Under the pieces are notes generated by a model. The model had not been told where the DNA came from. It did no database searches and saw only the letters and a list, made by a program, of their open reading frames with translations. From Toxorhynchites rutilus septentrionalis (lineage: Eukaryota > Arthropoda > Insecta > Diptera > Culicidae), in the NCBI RefSeq assembly GCF_029784135.1, contig NC_073745.1, positions 110,029,716 through 110,093,715 of the forward strand: a stretch of 64,000 nucleotides of DNA. The letters are read 5' to 3'. Position numbers and translations under genes: made by a program. Below, piece by piece: positions 23,798 to 36,466 of the stretch (its first letter is position 1; each line of letters begins with the position of its first letter).

Positions 23798-26155
23798 TTT
23801 TGATGTAGAATTATCCATCCATTAAGAGTGCCAAATCAGAAAACAAGTCACGTTTTCATGAAATAAATTTAACGTTAATAACTATTTTTACCGCGAACGG
23901 ATTTTGGCAATTTACATGTCAAAATAATTGGAAATTCCCTAAGATTTGTTTGTTATGCTATATATCACAATCCCCTGGTGTGTGAATGGTTTAAATTGAT
24001 GAAAACTAGAAGCATTTCCATTTTCCATACATTTGTTCTGCTCATTTGAGAGCTTCCCTATCCGTGCCGTCAGTAACGAGCAACTTATCGGCAAGCAACG
24101 AAGGGGAATGATTCAAAGTCTCCGTGAATAAAAAAACAAGAAGATTAAGAACGAAGGGAAATATGTGCCTAGAGCATAAATATTGGATCTCGCTGAGGCA
24201 AACTTTCAGTATCGTTCTAGATAAGAAGCAATGAACACCGCTTGCTCTTCCTTGTTTTGCGTCATCACATGTCTTCGTTTCGGATTGAGCTGTGAACGCG
24301 ACTTTTTGAACATGCACTTCTATTGGTTCGGTTTCAATCAGAAAACACGATTTGTGGAGTTATCACTAAGAGTTTATTTTAAACAACTGTCTCGATTCCA
24401 AGATGTAACTGTTTCGTTCGAGAATTTATTTCCAACTGACTTAAGTCTTTCTATCGCAATAGATATTTCATCTCCTCTTCTCTATTGTTTATCTTCGGCC
24501 CTCTCGACAATCGTTCATGGGCTGATCTTTCGTATCTTAGCTGCAGATGATTGTAGTAATTGCACGGTGGATTCATGCCATGCGAATATCAAAATTTTCA
24601 TCTACTAAGTTGCTATAAAACTTTGGGCTCAGGCTTCAACAGCGACCAAATCACTCACTCGATGATGTCTCCGACATTGCAATCATCACATCAAACTGAC
24701 GCCATTTCATCAAGGTTCTGAACGACACAATTGTGTGGGGAATCAGCAAACTATGCTATCATCGGTTCACCAAGAAAATAATTGTTCAGGAGTTTTTTGT
24801 GTTTTGGTTTCGCATGACAGTAGCAAAACTATCTCCACCAAGGATGAAAGCTAAGGTAATCGAGACCGGAAATATCAATAGAAAGGGCTTCTGTTGAGAA
24901 GTGCGCAAAGTAGAGATAAGTGTGTGTTTATTTATAGCAAATTCGTTTTTGTTCAGTTCCAACCTGCTGTCAAAACTTGTTACGAAACCAACCCTAAAGC
25001 TGTTGGGTTCGCATTGAAATGTTTCACGGGTTCGCACTCGGTTTCACCAATACAACTGTACTGAGTTGTCAAGTTCCGAGTATTGTTAAGTATTGTATTA
25101 AGATTCGTGTGCTTTCATTGAGAGGTGAAAATAATTATGGATTTTCAGGTGGAATAAACATGCTTTTAAAATGAAAATTATGAACGAGAATTTACTTTCA
25201 CGTAACGAATATGTATTATATGAGATGAAATAACAGTTTGTTTTTCGAAATTGCAATAACACGAAAACTGTGTCTGATAATGTTTTTCGTCATCATGAGG
25301 ACTTCTTTGGTGCCTTTGACATTGCATCAATGCATCTCTATGGCGAAGCAGACATTAAGGTTGTACGCCACATAATTATTTGAGGAATTTCAAGGTAAAC
25401 CATAGTGAATGTTGTGAGTTATTCGGGTTCGCGTGTCAATAAGGATAACAGCTGCGCTTTTCCTCAGGCATGAGAAAGTAATGCAACCTTTTTTTTCCAG
25501 GGCAGTAATATTAACAGAAGCGTTTCTGTCGATAAAAACAGAAAATGATAAGAAGTGTTCATATTCTTAGTAGCTTCACGCCACCAATGTATGGCTCTGT
25601 ATGTATGCCACGTTGAACGCTTGTTCGGTGCTGGTTGGTTTTCGTTGTACGAACGATGTCTAGAGGTGCAATTCCACTGAGACAATACTAAATAACGTTT
25701 AGTATGATATTTGATACTTGCAAGTATTGAGATTGTTGTTGTTTCCATTCGGTGCCAAAGATATATTGATGTAGTTATGAGATGTGGAATAATGGGGCTG
25801 GCGCAACAAGTATATAATTGCCTGTAGCCAAGTGTATGCCAGTTGCAAAAAAGACCACCGAATTAGCGTGCGAGGTAAATTTTCAATGCATTGACATGAA
25901 ACAAAGTCCGACATGCGTTCAGCTTGTGTATTGTTCTGCGAGGGTAAGAATGAATCGTCAATCAATTATCGTCAAATGATTCTACAATAAAAAAACCATT
26001 CCAGGGTGACCAAAACATTCTACTAAACATTTCTTTCTAGATTTTCGCAGCATTCTTAAATAATATCCGAAATTATTAACAAGCGACTTGAACAAAATAA
26101 CAACGTAGTTCTACGTCAATAATGTGGTCGTATCTTGAACACAACCTCCTATATT
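23798..26155 (+). repeat. Unclassified dispersed repeat, copy D (longest)
   Basis: The left end is degenerate (TTTTTGATGTAGAATTATCC) but continues AAGAGTGCCAAATCAGAAAA as in B and C. The right palindrome ACGTAGTTCTACGTCAA lies at 26103, followed by GGTCGTATCTTGAACACAAC. Interior blocks are those of A and C: GCGTCATCACATGTCTTCGT, CACCAAGAAAATAATTGTTC, GGGCTTCTGTTGAGAAG, and AATATCCGAAATTATTAACA. The 125-codon frame at 24231 is not conserved in the other copies. Confidence 0.7.
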
Positions 26156-27192
26156 TTTTTAAATGTATTGTTTGTGTCCTTTTTTTAATAATAAGACCCC
26201 AACTCTAGGATCCTTAAATTAGATATAAGGCATAAAAAACAGACTCACATTCGCTTTACACCTATTCATAGCTAACCGATTCGGATGCCAAATTAACCGA
26301 TTCGGATGCCAAATTGCACTGTTTAATCTTGGTTTTAGACATACGAAATGCTATCGACTGCTCGCTGACTGGAGAGAAACTGGAATAAAAATAGCAATAG
26401 AAATTTCTTTTATGCTCATGTCCAGAACAAGGGCGGAAGCAACGTTAATAGGTTTCCATATTTTGAGAATGCATTCTGAAACAAACATTTTTACACGTCA
26501 GCACGATAGCAAAACAGGAGCTGACGGTTTGTCGCCTGACTGCTTTTTTTACCCTTCGATAGAATAATGTACGATCGTTAGCTAATTCTGTTTTCGCGAT
26601 GGACCAAACACAAACACGAGTCGTTCCCCTTCTATGCAGAGTTGCCAACCTTCCAGTTTTTCCTGTATATTGCCAGCTTGGAATGCTTTAATGCCAGCGA
26701 AACAGCCAAAGGAAAAAAATCTCCAGCTTTTTTAAATTTCCACCGTTTTATCCAGCGTTTTTATTCTTCCGGCATTTTCATGTTTTTTTCTCCTGAACAT
26801 AATATTCTCTTCTTTCTCCCGTGAGAATACTATTCCGCTCCACTCACATCAATTACCTTCATGACGATTATCGTCTTACTCTATCTATATCTATCTAGAA
26901 TAGGCACACATATGTCTGGTATGGTGTTCTCTCACTAATTTGCCTACCTTTTATTGCTATTCAGTTCGAGCAGGAATACTATGTCAGCTTGGATAATGTT
27001 TATTTGAGTGCTGCTATCGAAATGTTTATCAATGAATATTTGTCGTTTTGTAAAACTTCACATAGCATGGCGATAACTTATTGATAGAAAGGTAGCATAT
27101 GTAAATTGTTCCTCTTCTACAAAGTCTTACAAACTTATATAATTATATCGATATAATGAATTTTGGGAAATCCGAAACCTGGACTTCACTGT
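26156..27192. other. No gene seen
   Basis: AACCGATTCGGATGCCAAATT is directly duplicated at about 26275 and 26296. The rest is unique AT-rich DNA. Confidence 0.4.
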
Positions 27193-27300
27193 AAAGCCGG
27201 GATTCTCAAAGTGGTCGATATGACCCCTTGGGGTCAATATTGGTTTCCCAGGGGTCGACATAATCGAAAACTGATTCTGGGGGTCCACGAGGCCTAAATA
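27193..27300 (+). mobile_element. hAT-like terminal sequence (relic)
   Basis: GGGATTCTCAAAGTGGTCG followed by GGGGTC repeats resembles the outer end of hAT-type elements that begin with a GGTTCTCAAA core. No partner end was found and the downstream frame at 27545-27772 has no hAT dimerisation motif. Confidence 0.35.
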
Positions 27301-27721
27301 TCTAAAAATACTGTATAAGTTGTGTTTCGTGAACCAACTTGTGATAAGAATGACTTATATTTTTGTAGAGATTATAATTGCTGTACTTTTCAAAAACTCA
27401 ATAAGCTGATAAGCGTACACAAGTTCGTGCAAGATAATGTGTTTGAGCGGATATGTTCTCCAGGCACGTTTTGACATGCTCTGCATTAGACACATATCCG
27501 CGATTTAACACGAAGGAAGTCACTGCAATTTTTTTGAATAGGAATTGAAAGTGTTTTGTATAAATAAGAAAAAAAATACTAGAGATTTTTTGAAGACATT
27601 TGGCCATAGGGGTCTGTGGTATCACTTCATTTTGGAAAAGAGATCTCTCGCCCATAATAGTTTGATAGTCCCTATTGTAAACGAACGCAAGGATGCTTCT
27701 TTCTTTTGGAGTAAAATATTG

Positions 27722-27940
27722 TCCCTAAAAGGGAATGATAAATTTCCTAATGAAAATGTGTCACCCTTCTAAACTCGAGTCAACCGCGAGTAATCGGTTT
27801 CCTATTTTATTAACCGTAGAATTAAGGAAACATGTTAATATATGCTAGTAGAAATATAGTTAAGAGTTTGGCTCCTTTAAACTTATGTAACTGAGCCTGT
27901 AAAAATAAACGATTTAATAAAAATAAAATAAAATAAATTC
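27722..27940 (+). mobile_element. 3' end of an I-type LINE (5' truncated)
   Basis: It matches, in opposite orientation, the 3' end of the LINE at 57381: GTGTCACCCTTCTAAACTCG, hairpin AACCGCGAGTAATCGGTT (27782-27799), GGCTCCTTTAAACTTATGTA, and ACTGAGCCTGTAAAAATAAA. It ends in a TAAAA-type tail, AATAAAATAAAATAAA. Only about 200 bases are present, the usual 5'-truncated LINE insertion. Confidence 0.85.
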
Positions 27941-28059
27941 ACAGTGGAAATTACGCTCCGGTGGCGTTAATACGTAAGTACCAATGCTACACACTGACAA
28001 TGTCACTATGTGTCCTTATTTCTATTGCTAATATAAATAAAATTGAAAAAATAAATTCT

Positions 28060-28150
28060 TCCAGCTTTTTTCCAGTTTTTTTAAAATTTTTTTCAATTTT
28101 TTTTTGTTTTTTTTTTCTCTCATTTTGTTCCAGTTTTTTCAAAAATTTGG
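28060..28150 (+). repeat. T-rich low-complexity tract
   Basis: Runs of T are interrupted by CCAG and AAAAT, with the block CCAGTTTTTT repeated near 28072 and 28130. It gives false frames on the minus strand. Confidence 0.7.
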
Positions 28151-30077
28151 TTGGCATCTCTGCTTTTATGCTATGCGTGCGAAACCAAGTTGTGCCGATG
28201 AATAAGACAAGTTTTGAGCCCATCCTTGCTTTCCCACGAACACCATGCGCTTGGAGCTATGCGATCTTTTCACATCGATACACCACGAGTGAGGTTCGAT
28301 GTTGTACGCGAAAGGGTTAACGTTCGTCAATTCATTTTTATTTGTAGCAAATAGTTGTTTTAATTGGTATCTCGAATGAATATAAATCTGTTTCTTCATT
28401 CATTTTCAGTACTACATCACATCACGACGTCCATATACGGTGAAACGGACACTTGATTTCTGATGGAAACAAGTGATTACACCATTGATGAATAGTTCCA
28501 CTGTTTACCTACCGTAACCCATCTACAATTTGTAAATAAGAAAGAGAAACGAATTCAGTCTCAGAATTTCACAATGCCATGAAGTTCATTTTACGGTTAA
28601 AAATGTGCTGGAAGAAGCAAAAACACATTTCCAATTGGATGCGAAGGCTGATGGTTTCATAGTCCCTCGGCGTTTATCTTTGACTTTGTCGAGCCCTGAT
28701 TAGGATATTAACAAAATTTACAATAGTTAATGAAAAAGTAATTTTATATCATATGTTGAAATACGTTAGTGTAGACCATGGCGTGTCGTGTTTAACACTT
28801 CTATACTCGCGCATTGGTCTGCCAGACCGAGAAATCAATAATTCGTTCATTTCTCAGAAAATATCAACACTACGACTTTGCGATTTTCTCTAGCTTCGTT
28901 ATTTGTCGTTCGTCATCGTTTAGCTTATCGCATGTATTGGTAAGAAGGGGACGTGTGTTACTTTTTTAACGCTTTCGATCTGACACACCGACGCGAGTAT
29001 TTGAGTAACTTTTTTGGACAAGTGCCTTTTTTCATATTCTAGAATATTGTTGAATGAAATGTATACATGATTGTTAGTGGCGTGGAATATTTATTGAATA
29101 TGATGCATAAGATCATTACCGGACTATTTTTATTCGAATTCAGTCCCTTCTGTAATTGGATTGAACGGATCCATATATTAACTATTCGTCGATATATTCG
29201 TCGTTAGATTCATACGTTCAAAAGCAAAATAGAAATGTTCGACTTTCGTATAGTTATTTGCTAAATATAATGGTCATACATATACACACTTGTGAAAGAA
29301 TTTCCCTTGTGGAAGAATTGAAAAGAGTAAACTATAAACTAATCGGTGGCTTATGGTAATTTTCAACAGTTACAGTTTCGGTGTTTTTTTTATAATGGAC
29401 AATACTGACAAGAAAACGAAAAAAAGAAATGGAAGTTCCTAGAAATCTTTTTATATCATCTTTTTATGCCCTATCTAAAACGTCTTGTTAATTCTTAGTT
29501 TACCAAGAATACAGAGACAAAGAATATTAGAAATATGCAAACTTTATATTCCAGCACCTTTTTCATCTGGTAATTATCTAGAAGGTCGTTATACATTCTT
29601 CTCTTCGATAAAAGACCCGAAAAACACACAACAACTGCATGGAATGTAAAAAAATATGTTTGTTTCGAGCATGCAGTTATGCTATGTTTTGATTCTTACT
29701 CCAATGAAACCACAATCGAATAATATGTTTTTTTGTTATTTTATAGCTCTTTATACTTCCGTGAATTATATTCAGTTGCTTACTTTTATTTAATAACAGT
29801 GACAAATTAGAATTTCGTTATTTGTGTTGGAGTTTCAAAAATTACTCTGTTTGAGGAGGCTGAATTAGATGACTATTAAAACATAATATAGACGAAGAAA
29901 ACATATTGTTTGGAGTTTTTTTCATTCAATTATACCCTCTTCTTCAAATAAATGCCAATAAAGCCTGAAAAATACACAATGGCAACATTACAGAGAAGTT
30001 CAATTTTCGGTCTGTGACACCGTGCGGGAGTATCCGTGTTACGGTTTTGCACGCGAGTACAGGAGGGTTTTTTTTAT
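28151..30077. other. No gene seen
   Basis: AT-rich unique DNA. No domain, tRNA or TIR is recognised. Confidence 0.45.
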
Positions 30078-30205
30078 CTAAAATATATATTTTTATTAAG
30101 GCTCATATGGCGTCAGCCTAACGGGGCCGGGAGTTCAATATTTCGACAATGTTTGCTTACAACTATGTTAGTAATATGTAACCGATTACTCGCAGTTGGG
30201 TTAAA
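30078..30205 (-). mobile_element. 3' end relic of an I-type LINE
   Basis: It is the inverted counterpart of 18845-18975: ATTTTTATTAAGGCTCATAT on the + strand, then CGGGGCCGGGAGTTCAATAT and the hairpin AACCGATTACTCGCAGTT (30180-30197). One stem pair is G-U instead of G-C. At 30240-30300 a diverged end of repeat family A-D follows (CCCACGTCAACTATGACTAC). Confidence 0.7.
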
Positions 30206-30300
30206 GATATCAAAAAATAACACAATTATCAAATATCGTATCGTAATCCCACGTCAACTATGACTACCCCATGTCTCGGACACACCCTTTCAACTTTTTT

Positions 30301-33300
30301 GCCTTCTTTTCTAGACATTGGTGACAAAAATCAATGTTTTCAGGATCCTTTGAAATGCGAAAGTGTAGCGACACAATGAAACTTTTTCAGTTCGAAGAAA
30401 CAAACTGATTTTGAGTTTCGGTGGACAATATATAAACAAATCTACAGTGTTGACTGCAATCGTTTCGATTAAAACAAACGAGAAATGGCGCCGCGATCGA
30501 TACACGCCACATTCGTTCAACTCACGAACGACACGCCAAATGTGCTTCAAATCTCAAAAGCGTTCTGATTGTTATTGTTTTGATCTTGATTTTTATTTTT
30601 GGCTTGTTGTTTCGTTTGCCCCGTCATTTAAAGACCTCTGATTAATCACATTTCGTATACCACACAAGACGTTCTCGCCCCGTCTTGTTTCGTTCCCCCT
30701 CCCAAGAAGCTGCCGTTCACAGTCCCAGCATCTCGCTTCTCAGCATTGTTTGCATCGCGGATTTCTTTTTTGCTGATTTCATTTTTTGCGTCTTTTCATT
30801 CGCATGCTGCAATCTTACGACGATGTGAAATGATTAATATCTTCTTCACGCGGCGATTGTGAGTTGGAACGTTTTCGGTAAAACATGCAATTTACTATGG
30901 CCATGCATCTCGACCATGTTCCAATCGCGGTGGAAGCCTTGCTCGTGGCCAACGTTTACCAATTTGTGGGTATCCGTTCTGAAAATGGGGTGCAGCAGAA
31001 GGGAGGCCCTATTATGCGTGTAAACATTGATGATCGCATGCAAATTGTTGACTTTACGCTACCCGTGGGTGAAAGACGTCCAACTTCCTTTTGGCATGTT
31101 GTGCCAACTCACAAGCATAACAAAAACCGCAGAGCATTGAATTAACGAGAGAAAAACCTTCTCTGCCAACATACGAACAACTTTTCTCCCGTTTCGGTTG
31201 TGTTTTCCTTCTCTTTGGTGCCATCAGACAAACGAGTGCAACTTCTTTACTCATTGCATGTAAAGATCTTCTTTTATTTTTTGCTGTTGCATGTATTATT
31301 TCCCTCTTCCCGGTCGTCGTCAGTCAGTACATGATCTTGTTTATTATTTGCAAGGCCAATGAGTGCATGATCACGAGCAGGGAAGGTAGTAATTATTCCG
31401 TCATTTACGAGATTTGCTCGATCCTCTTCCACGGTGTGATAGTGGAGTTGGGTAATAAGACATTTGGTAAGATACATGTTCGGTGCAATTTATATTACAA
31501 TCGACCGTTGATTGATTGAGCCCTGAAACATGCTCATAATTTACAAAAAAAAATGGCCTTTAAAAATTTCAAATGAACTTAGTCGAACTTTGAGATGGCA
31601 AAGTGGGCATTGCTAAGCATCTCATTATACACCCAGGAGTGGTTATATCTCGTACGCATCTCATTTGCGAGAAGAATCTTGACTTGACCGGAAAGAAAAG
31701 TGGATTATGTTGAAACGGTAGCAAAACTTACGCGAGCAGATGCAGTCCACATCGGTCCACTTAGCCCTTTATCTTCGAACTCGAGTCCCACAGATGGCCA
31801 CTTGGGCTAGACCCGGGTGTGTGTGTTTGTTGTAATGATGTACCAGCAGATAGAGGATAATGAGCATTGCAAGTGATGGCCCGCATGGGTAAATGAACAC
31901 CGCCCCATCGGCATAAATTCAGCGTCAAGTAGCCTCTAATAGACTCGCAGTATTTATCGTGTGTTCCTCGGTGCGTTCAGAGGCCAGCCTGAGAAGCATC
32001 TCCAAGCAGCTTCCAAGCCGCTTCTCCTTAAGTGAGTGACGACGAGTGATGTTGCTGCGATGCACTTGATTGCAGCCAGCAGTACCAGCGATGCACCGCG
32101 GCCGAGAAGCGTTTAGCAAGAAATATTTAATTATTCGTTATTTAAATGAGTGCTTGTTACTTGCTCTGGATGATTTATTTTTCAGTGCCGCTGCCTTGGC
32201 AATCGCCGCTAAATGAAGCCCGAGAGAATCCAAGAGAAGGGAAGTCTCCATCTGGGTATTTTCTTTCGCCGAGTTCCTTTTCAACGCGCTCTGAGCGCTT
32301 CATTACGTATGCATTCAAAACATGTTCTGGGTCTTTTCGCAATTAAAGTCAACAAGTGCAGCGTGCGTTGTCGAGGTCCACCGATTTTGTTCGCTTTCGA
32401 GGACAGAAAGTCAGGACGATGGTCTCGGGAGAGTGCAGCATTGCAGCGATGATACCCAGAGACTTGCCAGAACTTACAAACTTCAAGGTGAGCAGTTGAA
32501 TTATTTATGTGCAACGTTTCCTGCGTTAGGGACCGATCTCATTGAAACGGGATGGCAAAGGACGTAACGTTCACGTTTCCAGTAATTCAAAGCTAGATGA
32601 GAATTGCATAGAAAAGAAGAGAATTGCATTCGGAAAGATCAATTGATAGGAATTATTTCTACGCATCTCGGTATTGCAAATACATGCAAGTTGGGGAAGT
32701 TTTGTTTCCACCGAAATGTTTTCCCTCACACAGCCTTCAAAACCAAGGTGCATTACATTACAAGGCGTTTGCTCAAATTCTTTACTTACACAGCAAATGT
32801 GTTGAATTCAATTGAATTCCAAAATTTTTCCATTCAATCAATAATTTAATCAGAACAATCAAATGCTTATTAAGCCATTACTAAGCCACCCATTTTTCTG
32901 ACAATATACAATTGAGTGCAGCGCGAACATCTTCATAATTTATTATAAGAGAAGCGTAAAGGATGAGTTGAAGTTCAAGTTAGCGTCTTTTGGTTGTGAG
33001 ATGGAATCTAGAGACATGCTAAATGTGAAAATTCATTTCTGAATTTTTCCAGCAACTTCCAGTTTCCAGTTTCCAGCAAATTATCAATAGTTTTCCAGAT
33101 TAAGGGAGGATTGAGGGTATAGATTTTTAAAAAAGCGTTGTCTCCAGTGCTGGAGATGGAACAGAATAAAGGGTAAATTATAGTCATAGCTAACGGAACC
33201 ATCGGTTGAAATTTTATGGGATCATTTGTACCTCTCATGACATAATTTTTAGAGGCGAATGAACTGAAAAGTTTAAAGCCTCTTTAATCCAACATCATCA

Positions 33301-33653
33301 TCATCATCATGACATAATGTGTAAAAATGTGGCTGAATGTTGAATTTTGGATGATAGGTCGTCGAATTAGCTTGGTTCAGGGAAAGATTGATTTCATGGT
33401 CTAGTATTGATTCAAGTTAAAGTGGTTCTGGCAGGAAGGTTGAGGTTGGTCAATGCGTGTAGTTGTTGGATTGACCTCAGTACAAGGGAGATACCTTCAT
33501 GACCTTGAGGGCTAAGGCAGGGCTAACGCACAGACTTAGTCAACACAAAAGCCATCAAGTAGTGCTTGAATGACAACCGGTCTCATTAGGCTATAACTGC
33601 TGTAGGACCTGGTGTAATCTTTCTGATTAACTGAATGCGATGTAATCCTTGTA
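30301..33653. other. No supported gene; moderately GC-rich unique DNA
   Basis: Frames of 60-86 codons occur, for example 30885-31145 (+), with no recognisable family. A CAT trinucleotide run lies at about 33295. A host regulatory region or anonymous exon is possible. Confidence 0.4.
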
Positions 33654-33753
33654 CAAGGGTCGTTCGAAAAATAAGTTTCAGTGCCTCAGAAATCGCGGAA
33701 AAATAAAGTTAGGACAAAAAACAAGGTGATTTTCGTAATCTACGTTTTATTTT

Positions 33754-34137
33754 CTATTTTTCTACATAATCGCAGTAACGTTCGAGGCATTTTTCATAGC
33801 GTGGCACGAGTTTTTCTATTTCGAGCGCGAAGTGCGTAGCGTCCAACTTTTTGAAGTACGATGTAACTGCGTCACGAATTTCTTCAGTGTTATCGAATCG
33901 TTGACCGACGAACGCCTGTTTCATCACCGGGAATAAGTGATAGTCGCTAGGGGCGAGATCTGGGGAGTAAGGAGGATGCTCGAACACAGTCCATTAGAAT
34001 TTTTTCAATTGCTCTTGAGTTACGCGAGCAGAATGAGGCCGCGCATTATCGTGGATGAGGAACACTCCTTTAGTCAATAAACCTGGCCTATTGTTCTTAA
34101 TCGCGCTTCTTAATCGGTCCCAAACTTCACAATAGTA
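33754..34137 (-). pseudogene. Mariner transposase, C-terminal part
   Basis: Read on the minus strand from 34137, the frame runs through WDRLRSAIKNNRPGLL, IHDNARPH (second catalytic Asp), a TAA stop at about 34001 (F-stop-WTV), then HPPYSPDLAPSDYHLFPVMK (third catalytic Asp, the DDD signature of mariner) and VGQRFDNTEEIRDAVTSYFK, ending YVEK. The helix-turn-helix and first catalytic Asp are missing. It is inactive. Confidence 0.92.
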
Positions 34138-34140
34138 CGG

Positions 34141-34313
34141 TGATGAAACAGGCGTTCGGCGGTCAACGATTCGATTACACTGAAGAAATTCGTGACGCAG
34201 TTACATCGTACTTCAAAAAGTTGGACGCTACGCACTTCGCGCTCGAAATAGAAAAACTCGTGCCACGCTTTGAAAAATGCCTCGAACGTTACGGCGATTA
34301 TGTAGAAAAATAG
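34141..34313 (+). pseudogene. Second, inverted copy of the mariner C-terminus
   Basis: The plus strand encodes MKQAFGGQRFDYTEEIRDAV and ends GDYVEK-stop, matching the minus-strand copy at 33754-33930 with a few substitutions. No catalytic residues lie in this piece. It is the right arm of the palindrome. Confidence 0.9.
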
Positions 34314-34714
34314 AAAATAAAACGTAGATTGCGAAAATCAGCTTGTTTTTTCCAATTTTATTTTTCCGCGATCTCTGAGACACTGAAACTAATTTTTTGA
34401 ACGACCCGCGTATATGTTGCAATTCAAGCTGAACGTTCGGTCAATGTAAACCTCAAGGAATCTGAGAGATTTACTTTCTTCTAATAATTAAGGCTGTTTT
34501 TTTTCATAAAAGACTGTTCCATTTAGGACCTGGCCGCAAAAAAATTTCAATTTCTCCATGTGAAAATAAAGTGCGTTTCAAGTACTCCATAAAAGGAAAA
34601 ATCACTTCGGAGAGTCGACGGAGATCTGAATGGAATATATCCCTCAGAGCGGTGCAATTTTGTTCGGCACCGAGTCAATAGTCATGTCATCCGGTGGATA
34701 GCGTTCGTTGCCGT

Positions 34715-34925
34715 AAGAAAACAAATTGCGACACAATGCCAGCAAGGGTATCGTTCCCACTAGGGAAACCAACTGCTTCTACAAAATCCCGCCGATTGGA
34801 CCTCTGTTTTTTAGTTTTTACATACTAAAATAATATCCGAAATGATTAACAAGAGAATTGAAGAAAATAATTTCGTAGTTGTACGTCAATAATGCGGTTG
34901 TGCATTGGAAAAATTTCTATATTTT
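34715..34925 (+). repeat. Right-end relic of repeat family A-D
   Basis: AATAATATCCGAAATGATTA, then TCGTAGTTGTACGTCAATAA and GCGGTTGTG match the right ends of copies B-D with more divergence. The left part is absent. Confidence 0.6.
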
Positions 34926-35504
34926 GTTTAATATAAATTCAGATTGTTTCCTAAAAGTTATCCATTGGTTATATTTTTGTATGAGTAATCATTTTCTGGA
35001 AATTTTATAATGAAAAAAGGATAAAATAAACATATTTTCATAAACCGATGTATTGTATAATAGTTGAAAGATTACAGCAACTTGAAGCCCGGAAAACAGA
35101 TATACAGCAATTCTATAAAAAATGAAAGAAATAGCTTCAATACTGCTCAAACCATCCATATTTATTCGTGATGGTTTTTTATGTTTTGAAATTACATTTT
35201 CAAATTACATTGTTGCTTAGAATAAAGTATATTTAACGTTAATTTCGTTCGAAAGAGTCGTTTGTTTATTGATTGGTTTGAGCTTAAATATGATAATTTC
35301 GGCTGTCCAGTTTTTTAGGACCATTTCAAAATTCATAAGTATTGACAATGAAAAATTCAAAACAACTGGCAGATTTACATGTCAGTAATTGGTAATCTTA
35401 CCATTTTCGTTAATAACCTGGAAAATTCTTGTTGGCATATTATTTATCGGATTTATATTCTGTAGAACGGATTTTTAGATATTATCTCATGTCTTCGAAA
35501 ATAT

Positions 35505-35945
35505 GGCCTTGAGTTCGTCAACAATGAGGAACTGCTTTCCCTCAGCGTAGATTCTGCGTACTAAGATATCCCAAAGATTTTCAACAGGATTCAGGTGTGG
35601 AAAGCGAGCCGGCCAGTGCAATAAGTCATGTTTTTGGTCTTTAATCCATTGCTTAGTTTCCTTGCCGGGTTAAATAGCGGCATTGTTTTGCTGGAATGTG
35701 ATTTTTGCCACAATATCTACTCAAAAATGGTAGGAGAGAGGATACTAGAACATGTATGTAATCCTTGAGTTTTCCGGTTGCACAGAATCCCGCCCAAACC
35801 ATACACAAGCCTTCACCAAAGTTCCTCATTAAAAAATACTGTTGCTCCTTCTATGAATCACACCTGTGATTCAAAACCATCAAAACCATTCAAATTGAAC
35901 TTTTTTTTCGTCACTGAAGATATCCTAGCAAAGTTAAGAACAAAA
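35505..35945 (-). pseudogene. Tc1-type transposase relic
   Basis: The minus strand shows FSDEKKFNLNGFDGF (about 35900), FGEGLCMVWAGFCATGKL (about 35800), FQQNNAA (about 35685, where Tc1 usually has FQQDNA), and WPARFPHLNPVENLWDILVR (about 35580; Tc1 usually has SPDLNPIENLW). The Asp of QQDN is Asn, the PDLN Asp is His, and stops and frame changes occur. The N-terminus is missing. It is related to Tc1 rather than the mariner above (DDE-type ENLW signature). Confidence 0.85.
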
Positions 35946-36466
35946 AACATCGTCTTACATTGAAGAACTTTTTATTGTGGTATATAGCTGTTGTCAACTA
36001 TTTTCGGTAATCGAGTAATCGAGTAATCGGTAATCGACAAATTAACAGATTCCCGGATAGAATATCGATTCCATATTAATCCGTTAACTTTGTTCGAACT
36101 TTGATAACTTTTTATGTCACCATTTGAAAATGTTTATGCACCAAATGATAGCAATTTTTATTTGTCGCGGTAATTCGCGAATAATATGTGGCGCACTTGA
36201 TGTATATTTTTTATTTCGTATATAACTAAAAAAGACAGTAAGTCTTATGTTACTGAAATACAAGTAGAAAAAACTTACCTAGCACTTATCATCAAAAGTA
36301 CCGTCGATGGGGGTGAGATTGCGTCAAAAACAGAGAAAGTTACTATTAGTAATATCTTGACAAATATTGCGAATATTTTTGAAAGCTGTGAACCGTTTAA
36401 TAAGAGACATATTTCCACAACTTTCAATGCGTAATACTTAACTGTAGTTCAAATAGCTATTGTTTA

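Larger units (their letters stand above)
33654..34410. mobile_element. Palindromic mariner derivative (two inverted 3' halves)
   Basis: TA flanks both ends (33652-33653 and 34411-34412). The left arm (33654-33929) and right arm (34138-34410) are near-identical inverted copies, each with the mariner end GGGTCGTTC...AGTTTCAGTG, the 3' UTR and the C-terminal coding part. A single-copy spacer of 208 bases lies between them. Normal mariners are about 1.3 kb with terminal repeats of about 30 bases. Here the whole 3' quarter is present twice in opposite orientation and the 5' half is missing. Confidence 0.9.

Noticed and set aside
24231..24608. 125-codon plus-strand frame in repeat copy D
   Set aside because: The frame is not conserved in copies A or C, so it is chance.
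30885..31145. 86-codon plus-strand frame with protein-like composition
   Set aside because: No family recognised, no supporting splice or start context, and similarly open antisense frames. Left as unassigned.
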